Under the pieces are notes generated by a model that was not told where the DNA came from, ran no database searches, and worked only from the letters and a program-made list of their open reading frames with translations. 22,055 nt of DNA. It comes from a virus. The position numbers were made by a program, and so were the translations under genes. The DNA lies in IMG/VR virus record IMGVR_UViG_3300020436_000111, positions 1 through 22,055 of that record. One strand, given 5' to 3'. Positions 6,631 to 12,288 of the stretch are shown here, piece by piece. Numbering within the stretch: the first letter of the stretch is position 1; each line of letters opens with the position of its first letter.

Positions 6631-6799
6631 ATGGCTATGGCTAGCTTTGGGGCTAGGAACTTTTCTATATCTCATTGAGCACCGAGAAAACAACGCTTTG
6701 AAGGAAGCACTTGACAGTGCTGTCGAAAAAATGGTAGTATCGGAAATGATTATTTTGGCTCTCATGGAAGAGCTAAATAAAGATGAGCACGAAATGTAA
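6617..6799 (+). CDS. small membrane-anchored protein
   Basis: 60 residues overlapping the end of the deformylase gene by 14 bases, with AGAGG upstream. The N-terminus (IEWLWLALGLGTFLYLI) is a membrane span, and the rest (ENNALKEALDSAVEKMVVSEMIILALMEELNKDEHEM) looks like a coiled-coil or amphipathic helix. The layout resembles phage spanin- or holin-associated small proteins only in general shape. I assign no function. Confidence 0.6.
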   Translation: METIEWLWLALGLGTFLYLIEHRENNALKEALDSAVEKMVVSEMIILALMEELNKDEHEM

Positions 6800-6919
6800 A
6801 TAGGTCCCTGTAATCGTAGATTTACAAGAAAAAATATTTTTTATTTCGCGCTTTTTTGAGTTTGAAATGCATGTGACCTTACAAACCAAGCCTTTAAGCC
6901 CTGATTTTGAAGAATATTC

Positions 6920-6937
6920 TGTCACCGTTTTGTGACA
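6920..6937. promoter_or_regulatory. inverted repeat, possible operator or hairpin
   Basis: TGTCAC-cgtttt-GTGACA is a perfect 6-bp inverted repeat in the 180-base gap 6800-6979, between the membrane-anchored protein and the next membrane protein. The gap is AT-rich and contains no clear sigma70 promoter. The repeat may be an operator or an mRNA hairpin; it lacks a T-tract, so terminator function is doubtful. Confidence 0.35.
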
Positions 6938-6979
6938 CTACTTACCTTTAACCGACTATGGTCGAGCGAGGTAATAATC

Positions 6980-7177
6980 ATGTGGGACAATATACTTGGT
7001 ATTTTGCTTTTGGCTTTATTAGCCAGTTTTATATTTACAAAAGTCTTCGTAGCTCAATTTTTATTGGCACTAACCATAACAGTACTGCTGCCTGTATTAA
7101 CATTGTTTTTTATATTTGATATAATCTTTTATATTGGTGGCAAATGGAGAGATAAATTTGAGAGAAGAAAAACTTGA
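6980..7177 (+). CDS. 65-residue two-span membrane protein
   Basis: ATG 6980 is preceded by GCGAGG; the frame extends upstream only without a ribosome site. Almost the whole protein is hydrophobic: one span at about 5-24 and a second at about 26-50, then a basic tail GGKWRDKFERRKT. This fits a small inner-membrane protein with a cytoplasmic basic C-terminus. No holin family is recognised. It overlaps the start of the next gene. Confidence 0.65.
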   Translation: MWDNILGILLLALLASFIFTKVFVAQFLLALTITVLLPVLTLFFIFDIIFYIGGKWRDKFERRKT

Positions 7178-7388
7178 CCCCCGAGCAAACCCTCATAACC
7201 TAAAGATAGGTGACCTTGTTGAAATTTGCGGGGCACCACGGAATCATGAACTTGGAGTTATTGTCTTGATGGAACATTTTCCATCGAATGTATATGAAAA
7301 GGCATTTACTTCTTGTTCTGTTTGTTGGGCACCAGATAGTCATGAAACTATAATTGACGCAAGAGTGTTAAAACGTGTTTCGATCTAA
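7158..7388 (+). CDS. small KOW/SH3-like phage protein
   Basis: 76 residues from TTG 7158, six bases after GGAGAG; upstream TTG/GTG codons at 7134-7137 lack a ribosome site. The core LKIGDLVEICGAP...ELGVIVLME followed by VCWAPDSHE and ARVLKRVSI follows the pattern VGDLV...G-[VI]-[VI]...V-x-W seen in small SH3/KOW-like proteins. Two more proteins of this kind follow at 10863 and 11322. Function unknown; such domains often bind nucleic acid or protein. Confidence 0.6.
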   Translation: MREEKLDPRANPHNLKIGDLVEICGAPRNHELGVIVLMEHFPSNVYEKAFTSCSVCWAPDSHETIIDARVLKRVSI

Positions 7389-7411
7389 TTATTAACACGG
7401 AGAGACTATAA

Positions 7412-8056
7412 ATGTCTAACATCACCTCGACTCCTCAAGAATCTATACAAGCAGATATCCATGCTCTTGTGCGAGAAATACTTGAAGGTGTTTATATCAA
7501 GGTTTTGATTAATAAGATCGATATCAGAGAGGATTTAGTTAATGATTCAACAAGCGTCTCTTGTGAATTACTTCTAGGAGAAAAAAAATATAAAATCGAG
7601 GGTACTGGGCGAGGGGTTGTCGATGCGCTCTTTACTTCAATATTAAAATGCTTAAAAAAAGAATATGTTTCATTAGAGAATATAACCTTAGAAGACTTTG
7701 TAGTAACTGTTGATTTAAATAAGTTTTGGCGAAAGAAAAGTAAAACAGACGCTAAAGTAGAAGCTGTCGTTTTCATCAATAACAGAGCCGGTAAAACTTT
7801 CCTGTTTCGTCACACATGCAGATCAATGATATCTGCATCCATTTCTTGCGTGACTAAGATGGTTGAATATTATATTAACTCTGAAAAAGCAGTTGTGCAT
7901 TTAAAAACATGTATTGCTGATTCTATAAAAAGAAATCGTGGAGATCTTACCGAAAGGTTCACTTCTCAACTTTCAGAACTAGTTAGGAATATGTCTTATG
8001 AGAAGACAATTAATAAATTAGAGAGGTCTGAAATGCATGAGGAAGGTACTAACTAG
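7412..8056 (+). CDS. stand-alone LeuA-regulatory-domain-like protein
   Basis: 214 residues, start after GGAGAG. It reads like the C-terminal allosteric (dimerisation) domain of 2-isopropylmalate synthase without the catalytic TIM barrel. Matching features: KIEGTGRGVVDALFTSI (G-x-G-x-V-D-A-[LI] block, residues 62-78); LEDFVVTV; a second beta unit KVEAVVFINNRAGKTFLFR; and CRSMISASISCVTKMVEYYIN, corresponding to the D-[IV]-x-x-A-S-x-x-A-[YF] helix. In the enzyme this domain binds leucine. The assignment is by pattern and needs profile confirmation. An amphipathic C-terminal tail of about 60 residues is extra. What it would do alone in a phage is unclear; amino-acid sensing or use of the fold as a structural dimer are possibilities. 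Confidence 0.5.
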   Translation: MSNITSTPQESIQADIHALVREILEGVYIKVLINKIDIREDLVNDSTSVSCELLLGEKKYKIEGTGRGVVDALFTSILKCLKKEYVSLENITLEDFVVTVDLNKFWRKKSKTDAKVEAVVFINNRAGKTFLFRHTCRSMISASISCVTKMVEYYINSEKAVVHLKTCIADSIKRNRGDLTERFTSQLSELVRNMSYEKTINKLERSEMHEEGTN

Positions 8057-8300
8057 GGTTACATTTTTTACAGTTGTTTTCATGATGGTGGCTAGCACAG
8101 CTTTAACTGCTCCGCCCAAAAATAAAGCACGCTCCAAGTTTTATGATTTTAATGAACAAATCATTGATGGAGAAATTAAGAAACCAACAACGCTCTATAC
8201 AAATGCTCGGGAGAGAGTTAAGTTTGATCGTCTGTTGAAATTAAAAAAATCTTTCCTACCTCAGCTTTTTGATACCGCTAAAGAAAAGGTGTTTAAATAA
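8037..8300 (+). CDS. small exported protein
   Basis: 87 residues overlapping the previous gene by 20 bases; GAGAGG lies about ten bases before the ATG. The N-terminus is a signal peptide (MRKVLTR, hydrophobic core FFTVVFMMVASTALTA) with likely cleavage after ALTA by signal peptidase I. The mature part is basic (ARSKFYDFNEQIIDGEIKKP, then RVKFDRLLKLKKSFLPQLFD). The FDFNEQ-x-IDGE-x-KKP pattern looks like short phage proteins I have seen, but I cannot name one. Periplasmic location is inferred. Confidence 0.6.
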   Translation: MRKVLTRVTFFTVVFMMVASTALTAPPKNKARSKFYDFNEQIIDGEIKKPTTLYTNARERVKFDRLLKLKKSFLPQLFDTAKEKVFK

Positions 8301-8301
8301 T

Positions 8302-9039
8302 ATGCCAACAACTTACGGCGCAAACGCAGAAATTACAGGCTCTCTCGCTGTCGATGGAAATATCGATTTAGGCAGCGGAGACGATGATGTTAACCTTGAT
8401 AGTAACACGTTATTCGTTGATGCAGATCAAGATAAGGTAGGGATTGGAACAACATCTCCCGACACTACGCTGCATGTCATCGGAGATGTTAAAGTTTCTG
8501 GAAGCGACGCTAGGGTTAAGATTGATGCGAACGCCAGTAGTGATGCAGCAGTAGAGTTTTATGAGGGTGGCACAGCAAAGTGGACTATCGGAAATGAATC
8601 TACTCGCGATGGATTTCATATCAAGAACGGCAGTGGGTCATTCAGTACCAGTAACGATGCTGTGGTCATAGGAACCAGCGGAGTTGTTCAATTCAACGAA
8701 AGTGCGTACTTAAATGGTGGGTTTCATCTAGGGAACGAAAGTTTTACGAGTTCCGATAATGGTGGAAACCTGAGCATAACTAAACCACTAACAACCATTT
8801 CAAATACTGGCGGTGCCACAGTTTTAAATCTTGGCAACGCTACCCATGTTGGACAAAGAAAAGTTATACTTGTTACAGGGTATAGTGCTTCTTATTCTTT
8901 GCAAGTAGCATTAACAGCAGCCTCTTGGACAGGTGGAAGCGGTACTATAACTTTTTCTGGAGTGGGCTCTATGGTTCATCTTGTTTGGGTACAATCAGCA
9001 TGGTGGGTGATTGGAGCTTACAACGCAAGTTATTCTTAA
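8302..9039 (+). CDS. tail-fibre or appendage-like protein
   Basis: 245 residues from ATG 8302 (AAGGTG about a dozen bases upstream). The sequence is rich in Gly, Ser, Thr, Asn and short beta strands. It contains VGIGTTSPDTTLHVIGDVKVSG, a repeat unit typical of phage and bacterial trimeric fibre/adhesin shafts (VGIGT-[TS]-SP-x-x-x-LHV), followed by AAVEFYEG and a beta-rich C-terminal domain ending VWVQSAWWVIGAYNAS. It is short for a complete fibre and has no visible chaperone domain, so it may be a small accessory fibre or decoration protein. GC-neutral and co-oriented with its neighbours. Confidence 0.65.
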   Translation: MPTTYGANAEITGSLAVDGNIDLGSGDDDVNLDSNTLFVDADQDKVGIGTTSPDTTLHVIGDVKVSGSDARVKIDANASSDAAVEFYEGGTAKWTIGNESTRDGFHIKNGSGSFSTSNDAVVIGTSGVVQFNESAYLNGGFHLGNESFTSSDNGGNLSITKPLTTISNTGGATVLNLGNATHVGQRKVILVTGYSASYSLQVALTAASWTGGSGTITFSGVGSMVHLVWVQSAWWVIGAYNASYS

Positions 9040-9085
9040 TGAATAAATTTTTTATCTTCTCGTCTAATAGATGAGAGGTGATAAA

Positions 9086-9313
9086 ATGAAGAGGCTCATA
9101 GTTCTACTTCTTTTGTCCTTGGCTCTCACTGGATGTACCGTCAAGGTTCACCACTACAAAGCCCGTCCCGTGATAAAGGAGCGCGTGGTTTACAAAACCA
9201 AAGTAAAGCACGTTCCTCGCTATGTTTACAGGACCAAAACTAAAGTGGTTTACAAGTATCGTCCGCGTCCAAAGCCGAGACAAAAGAAAAAAATAATTTA
9301 TATTTATCGATAA
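9086..9313 (+). CDS. small basic lipoprotein
   Basis: 75 residues starting at ATG 9086 after AGAGGTG. The signal peptide (MKRLIVLLLLSLALTGC) has a lipobox LTGC, so Cys17 should be lipidated. The mature region is a low-complexity Lys/Arg/Tyr/Val sequence with repeating units such as RVVYKTKVKHVPRYVY and RTKTKVVYKYRPRPKPRQ. The strongly basic tail could bind peptidoglycan, LPS or DNA. No family recognised. It may be a spanin-like outer lipoprotein, but no inner partner is evident. Confidence 0.65.
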   Translation: MKRLIVLLLLSLALTGCTVKVHHYKARPVIKERVVYKTKVKHVPRYVYRTKTKVVYKYRPRPKPRQKKKIIYIYR

Positions 9314-9318
9314 AAGAC

Positions 9319-9350
9319 TTGACAAATGCCCCTAAATGTGAGACTATAAT
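9319..9350 (+). promoter_or_regulatory. likely promoter with long spacer
   Basis: TTGACA (9319-9324) and a consensus TATAAT (9345-9350) are 20 bases apart, longer than usual. TATAAT is followed by ATGTAAG, the same word that follows the promoters at 834 and 2036, and then by the leader of the gene at 9385. The long spacer means activity may depend mainly on the -10 box or an activator. Confidence 0.6.
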
Positions 9351-9384
9351 CATGTAAGAAGGTTTTTTCACAAAGGAGCAATTG

Positions 9385-9849
9385 ATGGAACTCAATAAAG
9401 CAATCAAGAAAATCGAAAAATACCTCGGCACTAAAATCGAGCGACCAGATGATATTGACGGTCGCGGTCGATTCTATGTCGAAGTCGATGGCTATGTAGG
9501 CTCTTTCTATGCTAGCAAGAAGTGGGGTTCTGAAGACGAGTATGAAGCCAGCAACTGGCATATTCGCGCTGTCAACGATCACAGCGATCCTCACACTGAT
9601 TATTACGCTGGCTCCTTCCGTGACAACTGCTCACAGTGGCTGCACGCTCTTAAGCCACCAGCCCCAAAGTTTCCAGTCGGATGCCTTGTCCGAGGCAAAG
9701 CCAATAAGCGAGCGACCCGTCAGGGCTATGCTGGTAAAGTTGGTCTTGTTACCTCGGCTGGCGCTTACTGTCGCATCGACTGGATTGGCGAAGAAGCTCC
9801 GCGATACGGGATGAGTTATCCTGAGCGCGATCTTGAGTTAGTTTCGTAA
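9385..9849 (+). CDS. unrecognised 154-residue phage protein
   Basis: ATG 9385 lies seven bases after AAAGGAG. The first part, about 100 residues, is rich in aromatic and acidic residues (FYVEVDGYVGSFYASKKW, DHSDPHTDYYAGSFRDNCSQW). The C-terminal part (FPVGCLVRGKANKRATRQGYAGKVGLVTSAGAYCRIDWIG) reads like a KOW/SH3 barrel, the same broad class as the small proteins at 7158, 10863 and 11322. It has its own promoter (9319). Codon use is more GC-rich than that of its neighbours. Function unknown. Confidence 0.65.
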   Translation: MELNKAIKKIEKYLGTKIERPDDIDGRGRFYVEVDGYVGSFYASKKWGSEDEYEASNWHIRAVNDHSDPHTDYYAGSFRDNCSQWLHALKPPAPKFPVGCLVRGKANKRATRQGYAGKVGLVTSAGAYCRIDWIGEEAPRYGMSYPERDLELVS

Positions 9850-9863
9850 TCGCCAACTGAGCG

Positions 9864-9925
9864 CTCTTTTTGCTCTTTTTCTTTTTGAGATACTATTTAT
9901 TATGCTCGCAAAAGAGCAAAAGGAG
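9864..9925 (+). promoter_or_regulatory. ribosome-site-sequestering hairpin with internal late-type promoter
   Basis: The arm 9864-9879 pairs with 9910-9925 along 16 consecutive positions with a single G-U pair. The 3' arm includes the AAGGAG ribosome site of the gene at 9932. The 30-base loop contains GATACTATTTAT (9889-9900), the motif repeated in three other gaps. A transcript entering from upstream would hide the ribosome site, whereas one starting just after the motif would lack the 5' arm. Confidence 0.75.
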
Positions 9926-9931
9926 AATATA

Positions 9932-10126
9932 ATGAGTGCATCAGAAAGTTTAAAGAAAATTATAGAGTGTCTCTGCGACGCAGAGAAGGACGCAGAAAAG
10001 CACGATCGTGGTGTCGATGCAGCAGGAGCTAGGCTTCGTAAGAAGTTGCAGAATGTTGTTGTGTGTTGCAAAGAGATGCGTGCTGAAGTTCAAGCAGATA
10101 GAAACGCTCGAAAATCAGATAAGTAA
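9932..10126 (+). CDS. histone H1-like DNA-binding protein
   Basis: 64 residues from ATG 9932 (AAGGAG upstream, inside a hairpin). The pattern SLKKIIECL...DRGVDAAGARLRKKLQ...KEMRAEVQADRNARK matches the small histone H1/Hc1-like proteins found in marine phages and some bacteria (K-x-x-AAG-[TA]-R-[VL]-RK-x-[ML]-Q...E-[IM]-R-x-E-[VI]-Q). These are thought to bind DNA through their basic residues. The two adjacent cysteines (VVCCKEM) are unusual. The hairpin and internal motif predict expression only late, which fits a DNA-compacting or virion role. That link is inference. Confidence 0.65.
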   Translation: MSASESLKKIIECLCDAEKDAEKHDRGVDAAGARLRKKLQNVVVCCKEMRAEVQADRNARKSDK

Positions 10127-10164
10127 TTGAAATTACAATAATAATCAATTTTTGGAAAAAAAAT

Positions 10165-10866
10165 ATGAAGGAAATTGAACTAATAAAAGAAAGATTACCA
10201 CAAATCAAAAAGAAGGGATTCATTGCTTCTTTAAGAAAAGGTAATACAGGAATTGGTTACACTTTTGAGTGCTTGTTCGGTATTGAAGAAAACAATGACT
10301 CAGGCGCAGATCTTAATGGTAAAATTGAATTTAAAGCAGCACGAAAAAACCGCTCATGCCGTACATCAAGTTTTACCCAAGCTCCGATTTGGCATTTTGA
10401 AATCAGAGATATCATAAAAAAATATGGTAAACAACATCCAGAAGATTTAGATCGTGTAAACTGGTACCCATCTCTAAATAACGATGTTAATCCATCAGGA
10501 CTAATCTTAAATATTCAGGATGGGGAGCTTCAGATAGTAGACCAAAAAGACGGAAACGTTTTGGGCTCTATTCCTATCTCTGTTTTACAGTATCGTTTTC
10601 GACAAAAATTAGACAAGCTACTTTTAGTATATGCTGATACAAAAAAGATTGACGGCGTAGAATATTTTCATTATAATGAGGCTTACATGTGCCAGTTTCC
10701 AAGCACTGATAGTATTGAATCGCTTATTAATGAAGGAAAGCTGGTTGTTGAACCTCGTTGTCATCTATTTAAATCAACAGGTAAAGTTCGTGACCGTGGC
10801 GTTGCATTTAGGATGAAAGGCGAGTATCTTAAAGATCTTTATTCAAGCGTGGAAAAAGTGATATGA
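10165..10866 (+). CDS. MvaI/BcnI-family endonuclease
   Basis: 233 residues. The N-terminal third carries the family pattern: GFIASLRKGNTGIGYTFE (18-35), LFGIEEN, then GADLNGKIEFKAAR with the likely catalytic D49, E55 and K57 (PD-(D/E)xK type), then SSFTQAPIW. The C-terminal region RCHLFKSTGKVRDRGVAFRM fits the substrate-binding end of MvaI/BcnI (MutH-related) enzymes, which cleave or nick short double-strand sites. No methyltransferase is in the window, so the host or phage DNA must be protected another way, or the enzyme acts as a nickase or in host DNA breakdown. The ribosome site is weak (GGA). The stop overlaps the next start (ATGA). Confidence 0.75.
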   Translation: MKEIELIKERLPQIKKKGFIASLRKGNTGIGYTFECLFGIEENNDSGADLNGKIEFKAARKNRSCRTSSFTQAPIWHFEIRDIIKKYGKQHPEDLDRVNWYPSLNNDVNPSGLILNIQDGELQIVDQKDGNVLGSIPISVLQYRFRQKLDKLLLVYADTKKIDGVEYFHYNEAYMCQFPSTDSIESLINEGKLVVEPRCHLFKSTGKVRDRGVAFRMKGEYLKDLYSSVEKVI

Positions 10867-11048
10867 AAGTTGGTGATCTTGTACAATTAAAAGATTCTGT
10901 ACTTCATGACTGGAACCAAATGAAGCATCTTGGTGTTATAACATCTAAATATAATGATGCTGTCAAGGTTTACTGGTTTACAGAAGGATTGACAAAACCA
11001 AAAAGCAGTCAATTTGTTTTGAAGCTAAAGGTGTTGTCTTCTTTGTAA
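10863..11048 (+). CDS. small KOW/SH3-like phage protein
   Basis: 61 residues, the start overlapping the endonuclease stop (ATGA), so translation is probably coupled. MKVGDLVQLKDS...LGVITSKYNDAVKVYWFTEG...FVLKLKVLSSL has the VGDLV-x(n)-G-[VI]-[IV]-x(n)-V-x-W-F pattern of small SH3/KOW-like phage proteins, as at 7158 and 11322. Function unknown. Confidence 0.65.
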   Translation: MKVGDLVQLKDSVLHDWNQMKHLGVITSKYNDAVKVYWFTEGLTKPKSSQFVLKLKVLSSL

Positions 11049-11054
11049 GTTATG

Positions 11055-11090
11055 TATAGAGAATACTATTTATAGCATGTTCTATAGGAG
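11055..11090 (+). promoter_or_regulatory. late-type motif with weaker hairpin near the ribosome site
   Basis: AATACTATTTATA (11062-11074) is the third copy of the intergenic motif. TATAGA (11055-11060) pairs with TCTATA (11081-11086), which abuts and overlaps by one base the AGGAG site (11086-11090) of the gene at 11099. The stem is only 6 bp of AT-rich pairs, so sequestration would be weak. Confidence 0.5.
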
Positions 11091-11098
11091 TATTTTTT

Positions 11099-11317
11099 GT
11101 GTCAAACAACAAGACCAAAGAACTGAGTCTTTCAGTATGCAACGACGATCATCCACCAGTATGGTTTTATGATGATCATTCTTGTCCAGTATGTGCGGCT
11201 AAAATGCTTATCGAAGAATACGAGCTAGATTTACAAGATATGAGAGAGCAACTTCTAGATCTTGAAACAGAAGTAGAAAGATTACAAAGTACGATTTCAG
11301 ATCTAGAGAGTAACTGA
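11099..11317 (+). CDS. zinc-finger plus coiled-coil protein
   Basis: 72 residues, GTG start nine bases after AGGAG. The N-terminal half has spaced potential metal ligands C14, H18, H27, C29 and C32 (CNDDHPPVWFYDDHSCPVC), a rubredoxin-knuckle-like CPVC. The C-terminal half (residues 37-72) is a strongly heptad-like acidic coiled coil. Short Zn-knuckle/coiled-coil proteins are frequent in tailed phages, and their role is not known. Confidence 0.65.
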   Translation: MSNNKTKELSLSVCNDDHPPVWFYDDHSCPVCAAKMLIEEYELDLQDMREQLLDLETEVERLQSTISDLESN

Positions 11318-11321
11318 TAAA

Positions 11322-11555
11322 TTGAATGAAACAAAACTGAAGGTCGGCGAGTTGGTATATTATTGTTTACATACTCAGTTCCCCAAACTTAAAGATACAA
11401 TGAGTGTAGAAAATCTAAAAAATACATTTGATTTAGATATGGGAGTTGTAATATCTGAAGAAGATGATCTTGGATACCTTAATTTATATTCTCAAGCCCG
11501 AGAAAAATCTATACCTGTTCACAAAGAATTTATAAAAGTGTTGACAAATGGCTGA
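11322..11555 (+). CDS. small KOW/SH3-like phage protein
   Basis: 77 residues starting at TTG 11322, close to the previous stop. The only upstream purine-rich word is GAGAG about twelve bases away, so coupling is likely. LKVGELVYYC at the start, DMGVVISEEDDLGYLNLYS in the middle and EFIKVL at the end follow the same pattern as the proteins at 7158 and 10863. A central acidic insertion (LKDTMSVENLKNTFDLD) is specific to this copy. Function unknown. Confidence 0.55.
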   Translation: MNETKLKVGELVYYCLHTQFPKLKDTMSVENLKNTFDLDMGVVISEEDDLGYLNLYSQAREKSIPVHKEFIKVLTNG

Positions 11556-11766
11556 AGTTATTGATCTAGTTGAATACAAGTTAAAAATGTTCGTTGACAG
11601 TTTCTATCAAGGAAGCAGAGACTGGGAAATTGCCATGCAAATATTTATGCTATATTTGGAAGGAGATATAAGCATAAGATGGGTTCAAGATGGTATTTTT
11701 ATAAAACATAACAATTCTGATCTAGATTTAAAAGAAGTCTTCGTGCCCGAAGGCATTAGCTCATAG
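11548..11766 (+). CDS. unrecognised 72-residue protein
   Basis: ATG 11548 overlaps the end of the preceding gene by eight bases. The N-terminus MAEVIDLVEYKLKMF resembles the opening of many small phage proteins of unknown function. A predicted helix (DWEIAMQIFMLYLEGD) is followed by a beta hairpin (ISIRWVQDGIFIKH). No ribosome site is obvious, so coupling is likely. Confidence 0.6.
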   Translation: MAEVIDLVEYKLKMFVDSFYQGSRDWEIAMQIFMLYLEGDISIRWVQDGIFIKHNNSDLDLKEVFVPEGISS

Positions 11767-11773
11767 GAGGAGT

Positions 11774-12049
11774 ATGAAAAAGTTATTTTTCGCTTGCATA
11801 TTTGTTTTTTCTTTGATAGGATGTGATTTGCATAGTCATCATCATCCGCATCCTTCACCGGACTCATATTCATCTTATCAATATTATACATATGATATGT
11901 GTTGGGGAGATGAAGAACCTTTTTGGGGATATCCAGATTATTGTGATTACCACTGTTGTACTTGGTATGTGGGCGATGGATGTTGGGAAGAATGGTGTTA
12001 TTTTGATAAAACATGTGGATGGGAATATTATCAAGGATGGTGTTATTAA
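11774..12049 (+). CDS. Cys/Trp/Tyr/His-rich lipoprotein
   Basis: 91 residues with a strong AGGAGG site. The signal peptide (KKLFFACIFVFSLIGC) has lipobox LIGC. The mature protein starts with a His-rich segment (HSHHHPHP), then a Ser/Tyr stretch, then about 50 residues dominated by Trp, Tyr, Asp and Cys, with eight cysteines besides the lipidated one (motifs DMCWGD, DYCDYHCC, DGCWEEWCYF, KTCGW, GWCY). Even cysteine spacing suggests up to four disulphides in an exported protein; the His segment may bind metal. I recognise no family. It may be displayed on the host surface, for example to exclude other phages, but that is speculation. Confidence 0.65.
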   Translation: MKKLFFACIFVFSLIGCDLHSHHHPHPSPDSYSSYQYYTYDMCWGDEEPFWGYPDYCDYHCCTWYVGDGCWEEWCYFDKTCGWEYYQGWCY

Positions 12050-12205
12050 TTGAAAGTATATGAACCAAACAAGGCGGAATCTCAAATCCGTAAAGCGCTT
12101 GTCCTGTTAGAAGCGCTAAAAAGCACAGTAACCGATGAGCGTATCGGTAAAGAATTGCTAAAAATCCGAAGAGTCCTACTAGAAGCTAAAGAAAGCATAG
12201 AATAA
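12050..12205 (+). CDS. 51-residue helical protein
   Basis: TTG at 12050 immediately follows the lipoprotein stop, and 51 codons run open to TAA. The product (KVYEPNKAESQIRKALVLL...GKELLKIRRVLLEAKESIE) looks like two amphipathic helices, and codon use is like that of its neighbours. The ribosome site is weak (AAGGA about 13 bases upstream), so coupling to the preceding gene is likely. No family recognised. Confidence 0.5.
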   Translation: MKVYEPNKAESQIRKALVLLEALKSTVTDERIGKELLKIRRVLLEAKESIE

Positions 12206-12226
12206 TTTCTGCTCATCAATTCTTAG

Positions 12227-12283
12227 AAGCCTCCTTTTGTACGTCAAAGCACTATTTATAGTGTGACGCATTTTGGGAGGCTT
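12227..12283 (+). promoter_or_regulatory. ribosome-site-sequestering hairpin with internal late-type promoter
   Basis: AAGCCTCC (12227-12234) is an exact complement of GGAGGCTT (12276-12283). The 3' arm is the ribosome site of the gene at 12289. Nested inside are GTC/GAC (12243-12245/12265-12267) and the palindrome CACTAT-TT-ATAGTG (12250-12263), which contains the ACTATTTATA motif. It has the same design as 9864-9925. No other feature is seen in 12206-12288. Confidence 0.75.
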
Positions 12284-12288
12284 TACTT

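Noticed and set aside
11541-11570. TTGACA at 11541 as a promoter for the gene at 11548
   Set aside because: No acceptable -10 box at 16-18 bases, and it lies inside two overlapping genes.
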